The notes beneath the pieces were generated by a model, which was not told where the DNA came from, did no database searches, and saw only the letters and a program-made list of their open reading frames with translations. This document shows positions 7,664 through 16,611 of a DNA stretch of 64,000 nt, piece by piece. This DNA is from an uncultured Eubacteriales bacterium (lineage in GTDB: Bacteria > Bacillota > Clostridia > Oscillospirales > Acutalibacteraceae), in contig CAKSOL010000011.1 of the NCBI GenBank assembly GCA_934477125.1, positions 60,064 to 124,063 on the forward strand, in the 5' to 3' direction. Positions within the stretch are counted from its first letter, which is position 1; each line of letters starts with the position of its first letter. The translations under genes were made by a program, and so were the position numbers.

Positions 7664-10567
7664 TCAGGACTTCTGTTTTTTTCTGCGGCGCTCAAGCTCG
7701 TTATCGATTTCCTTTTTTGCATTTTCAAGAGAATCTCTGCAATCCTGACTTGAAATTGCAGACTTATTATAAGCGGTATTGAGATAACGGGAAGTATAAT
7801 ATCCGCCCAAAACGATAGGAAGTCCCTTTGCGTCGGAGAAGCTTTGCTTAATAACCTCAAGCTCGCTCCTATCCCACGCCATACTGCAAAACGACTCAAT
7901 ATTAGCCGAATTCCATCTTGAAGCGGCTCCCATTTCGGATTCAATCAGATATCCGAATTCGGTCTGAATTTCGCCTGACATCCACCATTTAACGAAATTC
8001 CATGACTCCTCGGTATTCTTCTTTCCGTTATCCAGTACGATAACGCTTGTTTCGCTGCCTCCGGCTCTTGTATAATCAACGGTTCCGTCGCTTTTTCTGT
8101 GACCCGGAAGTCTTGAAACACCCCAGCGTCCTGCAATTTCGGGGGCGGCGGTAACAAATTGCAGATATGTTGTCATATCGCCGTAGCCTATGGGACATTC
8201 GCCGCTCCTGAAACGGTTGAAAAAGTTTGCAGAGGTCGGCAGACCGTAGGTTGTAACCAGCCTTGTAAGTTCCTCAAACGCGCTGTTAGCCGCGTCGGAG
8301 CCGAAGTCGCAGGCTGTCAGCTCATCGTTATAGACCTTTCCGCCGAGCTGGTATAGAAATGTCGGATAAAGAGTCCAGCCGGTATTTAGAGGAAGATACA
8401 GCTTCATATTATTCTGAGTAAGAACCGGAATAATACTCTGGTAAACGTCGTCCCAGGTCTGCGGGAGAGGCAGAGACAAATCGGCGAGTATATCCTTACG
8501 GTAAATCAAAACCGAGAAATTCATCGTTTCCGGTATTCCGAAAACCTTTCCCATATATGTATTCGGAACATAATTTTCGGGATACGTGGTCGCTTTCAGC
8601 TCTTCAAAGCCTTCCATATCATTAAGAGCCGAAAGAACGCCGCGCATTGCAAATTCTCCGACAGACTCCGTTGCCACGCCGAGGCAGACATCCGGAGCTG
8701 TTCCGGACGCAATCGAAAGCATAAGAGTATTTACCGAACCGGCGTTAAGCTGACCGGCGGTTACAATATTCATATTAACATTTATGCCGCTTGACGGCGT
8801 AAAGCTGTTGTCAATAAGCTCCTTAACCGCCTCACCCCAGGATGTACCTCTTGAAATCCAGACATCTATCGTCCTTTTGCCGGACATCCCGCCGCTTGCG
8901 GAGATGTTGTCATAATCCTTTGAAAACGAAATTACGAAATTAACGATTGTTGAATAGAAATTCTGGAAGAAGTTTGAATGTTTATTTCCAAGCTTCCCGT
9001 CCGGCGGGCTGAAAACAACATAATCCAATCCCAGCGGAGCTTCCGAAAACTGACTTATCCACGAGCTGTACTGAGTTACTATCGTATCGAGATCGCTGAT
9101 ACGGCGCGGCAGCTTAAAAATATTCTTTTGAATACTTTTAACCTGATTTATCATATTTTTAAGCTCGTTATACTTTGCGGTATCGCGCTTTGCGATATCG
9201 CTTATCATAGTCATCATACGGGACATATCGGAGGTTATCAAATCAAGGGTATCGTTCAAATCCGGTATCTTCTGACCAAGGTTATAATCATAGTTATAAT
9301 CCGGGTCGCTGCCGATTATTTTTCTTATTTCAAGCAGCAGATCCGAAAGCGTTTGAGCGTCCTTCTCCATAATATCGTTCAGCGCTTTATATTTTCCGAG
9401 CAGGTTGGTCAGCGTTAAGGTATGGCTTCCCTCGCTCAGATAAATGAGATACGGTTTATCGTTTCCCAAAACCTCTGTCCTCCAATAGCTTTGATTATAA
9501 AAGCTGTATTCCGAGAACTCCTCAAACGGAACCCTGCCGTCTATTTCAATCTTTTTATATGACGGCAAGCCGTCGCGGTAATTCTGATAGTCTCTGAAAG
9601 CGAGCTTATAAAGCCCCGCCTTTTTAACATCAAAGGAAAATGTTATCGAAGCGCCGCAGTCCTTTCCGTTGTCCCCTCCGACAATATTCATAACGGTATA
9701 GCCGCGGGAAATCGGAGAACAAAGAGGATCGCCGTCCGAGCTCATACGATAAGTGCTGCGGTTTGAATAAGCTATTGAGTCCTCAGCCTCAAATATAATC
9801 TCCTCATCGGCTTTTGAGACGCCGGAGCTTTCCCAGTCGGTTATAACGGTTTCATACGGTAACGGAGGAGTATATGTATCGAGGAAAAAATTTGAAACAT
9901 AAAGTGACATACTCACATAGCCGAATTTGAAATAATGCTCTCCCGCTTCAAGATACACCTCAAGCGGACGGCTGTATTCGCCGTCGCCGTCATATAAAAC
10001 GTTTTCCTGCCATATGCTTTTCTGCTCCATTCTCGGACTGACTTCATCGCCTGCGGCATTCTTTTTGGGAGAATCGGAAACATACCACTTTCTTTCAAAG
10101 CGAAGTGTATTCGCCTGTTCAAAAGGAATTTCACCGTCTAAGGTCATACTTCTGACTATATCCGCGCTTGCCTTGGTGTCGGCAAGGTAGGTAAATCCGA
10201 ATGTATACAGTCCGCTTGACGGAACGCTTATCTTAACCGTGCAGCTGTCAAGGCTTTCATCCCATAAAAAGACGTTTTCCTTATCCGCAAAGCTGCAAAG
10301 GGCAGGTTTTTCTCCGTTATCGGCTGAAAAGTCGCTGCTGAATATTCTTTCGTTTATTTGCGCAGGCTTATAGCCGTTTTGCTCATATTCAGCAAGCTTT
10401 TCGGAATAATCGGCGCTTTTCTCATAGTTAAACCGAACAGGCTTGTTTTCCGAGGAAAACATTTCGGATAAGGTTTCGGCGGAAGCTTTTCCCGCATATT
10501 TAACTGTCCCGGCTGCAAGCAGCAACGCCGAAAGAAAAAGGCAGAAACACCTTTTCGCTTTATTCAT
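7664..10567 (-). CDS. Extracellular solute-binding protein fused to carbohydrate-binding-like domains
   Basis: This is a 967-residue exported protein. The signal peptide (MNKAKRCFCLFLSALLLAAG) lacks a lipobox cysteine at the cleavage region, which is unusual for a Gram-positive binding protein. About residues 75-235 and 255-400 form two beta-sandwich-like modules with shared phrases (LDGEIPFEQA / IDGRVPFEEF, AGEHYFKFG / EGSHTLTLT), resembling CBM6/35-type folds. A helical, partly coiled region covers about 400-520. A family-1 solute-binding domain covers about 560-955, with typical elements such as SGTAPDVCLG and a late WNFVKWWMSGEIQTEFG. It is followed immediately by its MalF/MalG pair. The fusion suggests that ligand is first held by the extra modules and then passed to the binding lobe; this is inference. 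Confidence 0.88.
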   Translation of the reverse strand: MNKAKRCFCLFLSALLLAAGTVKYAGKASAETLSEMFSSENKPVRFNYEKSADYSEKLAEYEQNGYKPAQINERIFSSDFSADNGEKPALCSFADKENVFLWDESLDSCTVKISVPSSGLYTFGFTYLADTKASADIVRSMTLDGEIPFEQANTLRFERKWYVSDSPKKNAAGDEVSPRMEQKSIWQENVLYDGDGEYSRPLEVYLEAGEHYFKFGYVSMSLYVSNFFLDTYTPPLPYETVITDWESSGVSKADEEIIFEAEDSIAYSNRSTYRMSSDGDPLCSPISRGYTVMNIVGGDNGKDCGASITFSFDVKKAGLYKLAFRDYQNYRDGLPSYKKIEIDGRVPFEEFSEYSFYNQSYWRTEVLGNDKPYLIYLSEGSHTLTLTNLLGKYKALNDIMEKDAQTLSDLLLEIRKIIGSDPDYNYDYNLGQKIPDLNDTLDLITSDMSRMMTMISDIAKRDTAKYNELKNMINQVKSIQKNIFKLPRRISDLDTIVTQYSSWISQFSEAPLGLDYVVFSPPDGKLGNKHSNFFQNFYSTIVNFVISFSKDYDNISASGGMSGKRTIDVWISRGTSWGEAVKELIDNSFTPSSGINVNMNIVTAGQLNAGSVNTLMLSIASGTAPDVCLGVATESVGEFAMRGVLSALNDMEGFEELKATTYPENYVPNTYMGKVFGIPETMNFSVLIYRKDILADLSLPLPQTWDDVYQSIIPVLTQNNMKLYLPLNTGWTLYPTFLYQLGGKVYNDELTACDFGSDAANSAFEELTRLVTTYGLPTSANFFNRFRSGECPIGYGDMTTYLQFVTAAPEIAGRWGVSRLPGHRKSDGTVDYTRAGGSETSVIVLDNGKKNTEESWNFVKWWMSGEIQTEFGYLIESEMGAASRWNSANIESFCSMAWDRSELEVIKQSFSDAKGLPIVLGGYYTSRYLNTAYNKSAISSQDCRDSLENAKKEIDNELERRRKKQKS

Positions 10568-10605
10568 AAAATCTTTCCTTTCCGAGAAAGCGCCGCTTTT
10601 TTAAG

Positions 10606-13600
10606 CTATGACCTCAGCTTTCTTCTTTTGTTCCTTTTAATCAGCAATACTGCCGCGAATCCGGCGCCTCCGAGCAGAACCGCGCCGCCGGCTATCATCA
10701 GAGCGATTTCCCATTTTTCAAAAATAATGCCATGCGCTCTTTTTATCAGCCGCCGCTTTCTGATATTTACCTTTTCCAGAAGCTCGCGCGGATCCTGACC
10801 GGCGTCTGTAATGCCGTCGTCGTCAAAGCTGAAATCGCCGTCAGGGCTGTAATTTATGTCATCGTCAAAATTATCAAAATCCAAATCAAAATCGTAGTCT
10901 CCGACAATTTCAACGGTTTCGCCGCCGCCTTCTCCGCCGGTCTGAAGCTTGGGCTTTTCAACAATGTTTATATTGCTTGCGGCAAACGCCGTATATCCGC
11001 CGATACCATAATGCAGCTGCTGACCGGAGTGGGTCTGCATAAATTGATTTAAAACTCCCGATACCCTGTTCATAAGCAGTCTTCCGTCAACGCATAAATA
11101 CCAGTTTTCATCCTCAGGATCGTCGCTTCTTCTTATATCAAAGGTATGCTCGGAGCCGTACCAATCGAATTCATAAGAGGTTATTACCGAAACGGTCGAT
11201 GATTTCCCGTCGGCAGCCCAATGTCCGAACTGGGCGTTCATTCCATAGGGAGTTATAACAAAGACAACCTTATTGACCGTATCTCCGGCGCCTACGGGCA
11301 GATAATCATTTGATTCGCCCGTATCCGAAACGCAGAAATAGAGCCATCCGCCGATATCGTCTATTTTCAGGCTTACAGCCGTTTTATTCATATCATAGGC
11401 AAGCTTTGTATAGGCAAATGCTCCGCTCTGGATGTTGCAGCTGTATCCCGTTTTCTGATTTCCGGAAAAGCTGCCGCCGACTCCGTTGTAGCAGTTCCAG
11501 CCGCCCTCATCGATATAATTATCGCCGGGCGTCTGTTCCGTAATTTTAATCTGCTCGGCATCAAGACCGCCGAAGCCGCCGATACCGTAGCGCAGAGCCG
11601 AGGTCCCGTTGCGCTCGATAAAGCTGTCGAGCATTGGAGATACGGCGGACGATTTCATAATATTATCGACCCATAAATACCAATGTCCGTCCGAACCCAT
11701 ACGGACATCAAACGTATGAGGCTCGTTCCAGTCGTAATCTATTGTATCGAGAGTCACAAGTCCGCCCTGGAAATTGCTCGACCAAATATTTATCTGCGCC
11801 CTTTTAAAATTCGACTGCGGAACGATAACAAAAGCGGCGCGGTTCGGCTTTTTATTGCCCGACGGCAGAGGATTGCTGTCCTCAATACCTGTTGTTGATA
11901 TTGAAAAATAGAACCAATCCTTAACCGAGTTTACTTTCAGCGAAACGGAGGTTTTTGTTATGTCATATGTTCCGTTGGTAAAAGCGAAAATCTGCTTATC
12001 CGGCTTTGAAACGGAATATGTTCCGTCAGCTTCAAGCGGCAGCTCGCCGCGCGTATCGGAGAAATACTTCCAGCCCGGCTCGTCAATGGGATTAGGTGTA
12101 ACGGGGCTGTCGGAAATTTTCAAAACGGAAAGCTCAAGTCCGTTTTCGCTGCCGAGTCCGTAAAACAGCTCGCCGGAGGTATTTGAATTCATAAATTCAT
12201 TAAGCGCATTTATGACTTTATCACGAACGGTTTCGGCATCTATCGCAAAATACCAATTTCCGTCCTGAGCCTTACGGACATCGTATGCGTGTTTCCTGCT
12301 CCAATCGTAATCAATAACGCCTATTTGCGCAAGAGAGGAAAAATCATCGGCTGCGGCGAAGATTTTTGCCTTTTCTCCGCCGTCCGGCTCAATCACAAAG
12401 GCAAAACGCTCCGCATTTCTCTTTTCTCCGAGCACTTCAAAATTTCTGTCCGAAGCATCGGTTTTTGAAATCCAAAACATAAACCTGTCTGCCCCGCTCT
12501 TTCGGGCAGCGAAAAGAGAATATTCCGTCTGATTATAAATATTGTTTGTCAGAACCGTAACCCTGCCGGTTTCTTTCAGAGAATATCCGTCGTTTTCATT
12601 TCCCGGCGCATTATAAGCGCCCGCATCGGTTATTACCAAAAAGCCCTCAGGGTCCTCAGGCGGCTCGAATGCAAACACATCTATATCTCCGCCGGCGAAA
12701 TTATTTGCCGCAAAGGCAATATAAGCCGGCAGGCTTCCGCCATCTCCCAAAAAGTCGGAAATATTTTTAGCCGCGGTCAGGCTTTCTGCGTCGGTCTTTA
12801 CGCTTACGTCAAGATAAACGTCGTTGACCGCCAGCACCCATCTTTTATATCTTTTTATAAATTTTATGCTGTATTCGTCAGCCTCGGCAACGGTTCCGAG
12901 CAGTACCTTTTTTCCGCCGTTGCTGTTAAGTATGTTAAATGCAATTCCCGCCTCGGTTTTTTCAATCAGTAATGAGACGGCGTCTGACGAGGCGGCGCAG
13001 GGAGCATGCTTTGAAAGAGATTTTCCGAGATAAATCAAAGCGCCGTGAGAAAGAGTGTTTATTTCCGGAACAACAAGGTTTGAAATTTTTATTCCGGTTT
13101 TAAATAAATCATATTTTTGCGGAGAAACAACATTCTGACCGGCGGTAACGTAAATATACCGGCTGCCGTCGCTGTTAGGTCGTACCTGCGCCTTTCCGCT
13201 GCCGCAGTACTGATACCATTCCGAACGGCAAACAAGCAGTCTTGCCTTGAATTTGCCGTAAGCCTTAACGGCAACATACGCCTGCGGCTCCGATTTCGCA
13301 AATTTTTCTATTGCGGAATTTGCGCTTAAAATTACGCCGTTGACCTTCAGGGCATATTCTCCCCCGTTTTCGGCAATCCGTATGTCGTAGCTGTCAGAAC
13401 GCGGAATGCTACCGATAATCACGGGTGTCGGCAGATTTAAGGCTATTTCGATGTTTTCGTCGGCTTCGGAAAGGGTAAAGCTGAGTATATTGCCGTTTGA
13501 AAGAGTGTTTTCCGAAAATCCGGCGCTGTTTTTGTTGAGACAAACGGAAAATTTACCGCCCGAAGAAAGAGAGACATCCGAAATTTCAAGCTTATTTTCC

Positions 13601-14322
13601 GAAAAATCATATTGATTTCTTGAATAGAAAACGCTTTCTGCCGCCTCTGATTCAACGTCGACCTCACCGGAATGCTGGTATACAACCGGCATCGGCTCGG
13701 CTGTATCGCAATCCCATAAATGCTCTGAAATTCCGACATTGCCCTTCATCCAGTTCGACGCATAAAGGCTTACATAGCTTTTCTTAAAAAATCCCTTTTT
13801 TCCGTATTCGTCTATAAAGCTGTGCGTGAAAATCTTGTCATTTATCTGCACAGCATAGGAATCACTGCTTTTTTTCAGAATACGAATGGTGTATTCGTCA
13901 GAAAAAGGCAGATTTCCGAGGTCATAGCCTCTGTTGTCTTTCCAGAAAAACAAACGGTAGAAACCGTTTTTCGGTTCTATCAGCAGCGGAAGCTTTCCTT
14001 TTGCGGGGTCGGAAACCAAGCCGTTGCTTTCTCCGGTCTGTGTTCTGAAGCCTAAAAGTCCCCAATAGCCGTCGGCAATCGAAAGACTGTTCAAAACTAT
14101 ATCCTTTTCCAAAAGGTTTACGTTTTTCTTTGTGCTTACGGCAGCGGAGGCATTAACCGAGAACGAACAGAAATCACCCTCGCCGGAGTCTGACAATCCC
14201 GGATTTCCTACCGAGGCATACCAATCCGAAGCCGCTCCGCTGACAGTAAGTCCGCAGAACAAAGCAGCAAGCATTGAAATAACAGACGTTACCGCTATTA
14301 TTTTCACCAACAATTTTTTCAT
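10606..14322 (-). CDS. Large surface repeat protein with C-terminal membrane anchor
   Basis: This protein has 1238 residues from the ATG at 14322, which has a GGAAAGGGGAA Shine-Dalgarno. A longer frame from 14379 would overlap the neighbour and place the signal peptide internally. The N-terminal signal peptide (MKKLLVKIIAVTSVISMLAA) is followed by about six diverged modules of 150-180 residues with recurring phrases: VIDYDWSRKHAYDVR, TIDYDWNEPHTFDVR and YEFDWYGSEHTFDIR, plus NWYFAIDAE, HWYLWVDNI and NWYLCVDGR. The composition suggests LamG/concanavalin-like beta-sandwiches. An Asp/Phe-rich stretch near residues 1155-1185 precedes a membrane helix (IALMIAGGAVLLGGAGFAAV) and a very basic tail. 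It is probably a surface glycan-binding or display protein of the locus. I know no named family for it. Confidence 0.75.
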   Translation of the reverse strand: MKKLLVKIIAVTSVISMLAALFCGLTVSGAASDWYASVGNPGLSDSGEGDFCSFSVNASAAVSTKKNVNLLEKDIVLNSLSIADGYWGLLGFRTQTGESNGLVSDPAKGKLPLLIEPKNGFYRLFFWKDNRGYDLGNLPFSDEYTIRILKKSSDSYAVQINDKIFTHSFIDEYGKKGFFKKSYVSLYASNWMKGNVGISEHLWDCDTAEPMPVVYQHSGEVDVESEAAESVFYSRNQYDFSENKLEISDVSLSSGGKFSVCLNKNSAGFSENTLSNGNILSFTLSEADENIEIALNLPTPVIIGSIPRSDSYDIRIAENGGEYALKVNGVILSANSAIEKFAKSEPQAYVAVKAYGKFKARLLVCRSEWYQYCGSGKAQVRPNSDGSRYIYVTAGQNVVSPQKYDLFKTGIKISNLVVPEINTLSHGALIYLGKSLSKHAPCAASSDAVSLLIEKTEAGIAFNILNSNGGKKVLLGTVAEADEYSIKFIKRYKRWVLAVNDVYLDVSVKTDAESLTAAKNISDFLGDGGSLPAYIAFAANNFAGGDIDVFAFEPPEDPEGFLVITDAGAYNAPGNENDGYSLKETGRVTVLTNNIYNQTEYSLFAARKSGADRFMFWISKTDASDRNFEVLGEKRNAERFAFVIEPDGGEKAKIFAAADDFSSLAQIGVIDYDWSRKHAYDVRKAQDGNWYFAIDAETVRDKVINALNEFMNSNTSGELFYGLGSENGLELSVLKISDSPVTPNPIDEPGWKYFSDTRGELPLEADGTYSVSKPDKQIFAFTNGTYDITKTSVSLKVNSVKDWFYFSISTTGIEDSNPLPSGNKKPNRAAFVIVPQSNFKRAQINIWSSNFQGGLVTLDTIDYDWNEPHTFDVRMGSDGHWYLWVDNIMKSSAVSPMLDSFIERNGTSALRYGIGGFGGLDAEQIKITEQTPGDNYIDEGGWNCYNGVGGSFSGNQKTGYSCNIQSGAFAYTKLAYDMNKTAVSLKIDDIGGWLYFCVSDTGESNDYLPVGAGDTVNKVVFVITPYGMNAQFGHWAADGKSSTVSVITSYEFDWYGSEHTFDIRRSDDPEDENWYLCVDGRLLMNRVSGVLNQFMQTHSGQQLHYGIGGYTAFAASNINIVEKPKLQTGGEGGGETVEIVGDYDFDLDFDNFDDDINYSPDGDFSFDDDGITDAGQDPRELLEKVNIRKRRLIKRAHGIIFEKWEIALMIAGGAVLLGGAGFAAVLLIKRNKRRKLRS

Positions 14323-14347
14323 AGTGTTCCCCTTTCCTGCAAACGAA

Positions 14348-16594
14348 TTACAGATATTCTGCCGGTAAACTGCTTTCAACAGTTGTTTTTCCGTTTTTAA
14401 CAGTCAGCCTTATCGGAACGCCGTCCCGCTCAAAGCAAAAGCTGCCATCTGTTCCGGAGGACGGTTTTTCCAGCATAATTCTGCCGCCCTTTACTCCCCT
14501 GTACCCTGTCACAGCCTTAACAAGCAGAACTCCGAAATAAGACGCTATATTATGATTACAGCTTGCTCTTATATCTACGTTTTCCCAGAGCGTCCCTGTT
14601 CTCAGAGCCATTTTATACAGTATATCCTTACATTCAAGAATAACTCTTTCGGTAAGTCCTGCCTCCAGCAGGAGCGTTTCGCGCAAAATCAAACCGACGA
14701 TTATATTTGAACGGGTTCTATCCTTTTCACCGTCCGAATAAGCATAGTTTTCAACGAGATTATTAAAAAGCTCTGAATATTCATTTCTGTCCGCAGCGCC
14801 GAGAAAAAATGCAAAATACTGACAGGTTTCGGTTACGTTTCCGGTTCTTACAAGCTTGCCGCCGCGCCGTATTCTGTTATCCTCAAAAAAGCTGCCGTTA
14901 AATGACTGTCTGCGGATTTCGGCGCGTATTTTTTCAGCCTTTCGGCGCATTTCGCTGTCGTTCAAGAGTATTCCGAGCTCATCTGTAAGCTTTCCGTAAA
15001 GCATATTTGCGGGATAATTCACTCCGCAGACGAGATCCGGGTCGTTGGCTCGGCTCCATTCAATAAACACCCAACCCTTTAAGTCCTCCAAAAGGCCGTC
15101 CTCATTTAAAAAGGTTTCGAGGTAATCCAACAGCCTCAACAGCCGTTTTTTATAATGCTCAGGCATTTTTCCACCGAGCGCATCCGAGCAATATTTGCAT
15201 ACCTCGATTGCAAACCACATTGAGCAGGTCGGCGAAAATACGCCGTCAAAATGGTCGCAGGGATAGCACATCGGCAGGACTCCGGCGGGAATATGCTCCA
15301 AATCGGGAGCTGCAATAACATTTTCTATGAAATTCCGCTCAACGGTTCTTGTTCCCGTAAAGAGACGGTCGCTTTCGGATGAAAAATAGCTGTCGTTCGT
15401 CCAGCCTGCCCTTTCTCTTCCGGGACAGTCCATAAGGATATCAACGGAATTTTGAGAATATGTGCTTACGGCGGCGTCAATTATTGCCTGAACCTTTTTG
15501 TCCGAAACGCGGCAGGAAAAGCCGACGCTGTTATTTTCGACCGTTATAATTCCGACCTTCTTTATTTCCGCCTCTCCGCCGACTGCTATAACCTTTAAAA
15601 ACTTCAGGGTATAAATTTCAAATGAGGTCAGACGGTATTTGCCTGATTTCAGCCGATATTTGATAATATTCGCACATTCTCCGCGCCAAAAGCAAAGATT
15701 TTTCTGCAGGTCGGGCGATGCTGCGCCGTCCTCATCCCATAAAATCTCCTCGAATACCAAATATATTTCACATTCGCTTTTAACGCTTACCCAAAGCTCC
15801 GGCAGTCCCGTTCGCAGGGAGGGGAATTCATACAGCCGGTAAAAATCGCTGCCGTCGCAGTCCTTAATATATTCAAAGCGGCAAACGGTATCGCTTATCA
15901 TTTCTTCAAGCTCGCTGTGTGGATATCCCAGCAGGGTTTCACCGATTGCATCAAGCGACCTGTCTTTCCAAACCGCTCCTTCGGGATTATACTTAACGCT
16001 CCCCTTTTCGATAACCGCACTCGGCAATACCTCGTCAAGAGACGGATATGCAACGTTTCTTTCAAGATATTTTCTCTGCTTTGCCGGTTCAATTTCAATA
16101 ATCGGATACGATACCGCTTTACCCGTATATAATTCCCCGCGTTCCGGGAATTTCAGGCTTTCGATAAAGGGTCTTTGAAAGCTGTAACGCTGAACCCTCT
16201 GAACACGGTCGCAAAGCTCATAACAGGTGAAATCGCAGGAAACCGCAACCGTTTCGCCGCCGATTTTCAATTCTGCGTCAAAAAACGGCGGTTCAAGTGT
16301 AAGGTAATAGCTGTTTACCTGATATGATACAACCTCAACGGTAATCCGCATTTTTTCTGCGCCAACCTCGATGTTATAGCTGTCAACGCGGGCGCAGCCG
16401 TGAGCCGCGCGCGCAGGGCCGTAGCCTGTAAGCTCTCCGTTTACGAAAAGCCGGTAAATATCTCCGGCGGCAACGGATAAATAATATGTTCCGAGGCGGT
16501 TCTCGCCGATATCATAAACAAACGCCAGCGTGCAATTCTTAACATTTGATTTTCCTTTTCCCCAGACAGGGCATCCGAGCTCAGATTTCTGCAT
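14348..16594 (-). CDS. GH78-like alpha-L-rhamnosidase homologue, cytoplasmic
   Basis: This 748-residue protein has no signal peptide. An N-terminal beta-sandwich region with RLFVNGELTGYGPARAAHG (about residues 55-75) and a central (alpha/alpha)6 domain fit family GH78 rhamnosidases. The hallmark DCPGRERAGWTNDSYF lies at about residues 395-410 and holds the acidic and arginine residues of the GH78 active-site motif. The start chosen is the ATG at 16594, with GGGAGAG 7 bp upstream; a TTG at 16618 overlaps the preceding gene and has no Shine-Dalgarno. It is 17 bp downstream of the beta-helix gene in the same operon. The likely role is intracellular trimming of imported rhamnose-containing (pectin-type) oligosaccharides. 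The exact substrate is inferred. Confidence 0.8.
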   Translation of the reverse strand: MQKSELGCPVWGKGKSNVKNCTLAFVYDIGENRLGTYYLSVAAGDIYRLFVNGELTGYGPARAAHGCARVDSYNIEVGAEKMRITVEVVSYQVNSYYLTLEPPFFDAELKIGGETVAVSCDFTCYELCDRVQRVQRYSFQRPFIESLKFPERGELYTGKAVSYPIIEIEPAKQRKYLERNVAYPSLDEVLPSAVIEKGSVKYNPEGAVWKDRSLDAIGETLLGYPHSELEEMISDTVCRFEYIKDCDGSDFYRLYEFPSLRTGLPELWVSVKSECEIYLVFEEILWDEDGAASPDLQKNLCFWRGECANIIKYRLKSGKYRLTSFEIYTLKFLKVIAVGGEAEIKKVGIITVENNSVGFSCRVSDKKVQAIIDAAVSTYSQNSVDILMDCPGRERAGWTNDSYFSSESDRLFTGTRTVERNFIENVIAAPDLEHIPAGVLPMCYPCDHFDGVFSPTCSMWFAIEVCKYCSDALGGKMPEHYKKRLLRLLDYLETFLNEDGLLEDLKGWVFIEWSRANDPDLVCGVNYPANMLYGKLTDELGILLNDSEMRRKAEKIRAEIRRQSFNGSFFEDNRIRRGGKLVRTGNVTETCQYFAFFLGAADRNEYSELFNNLVENYAYSDGEKDRTRSNIIVGLILRETLLLEAGLTERVILECKDILYKMALRTGTLWENVDIRASCNHNIASYFGVLLVKAVTGYRGVKGGRIMLEKPSSGTDGSFCFERDGVPIRLTVKNGKTTVESSLPAEYL

Positions 16595-16611
16595 AATTTG
16601 CTCTCCCGAAA

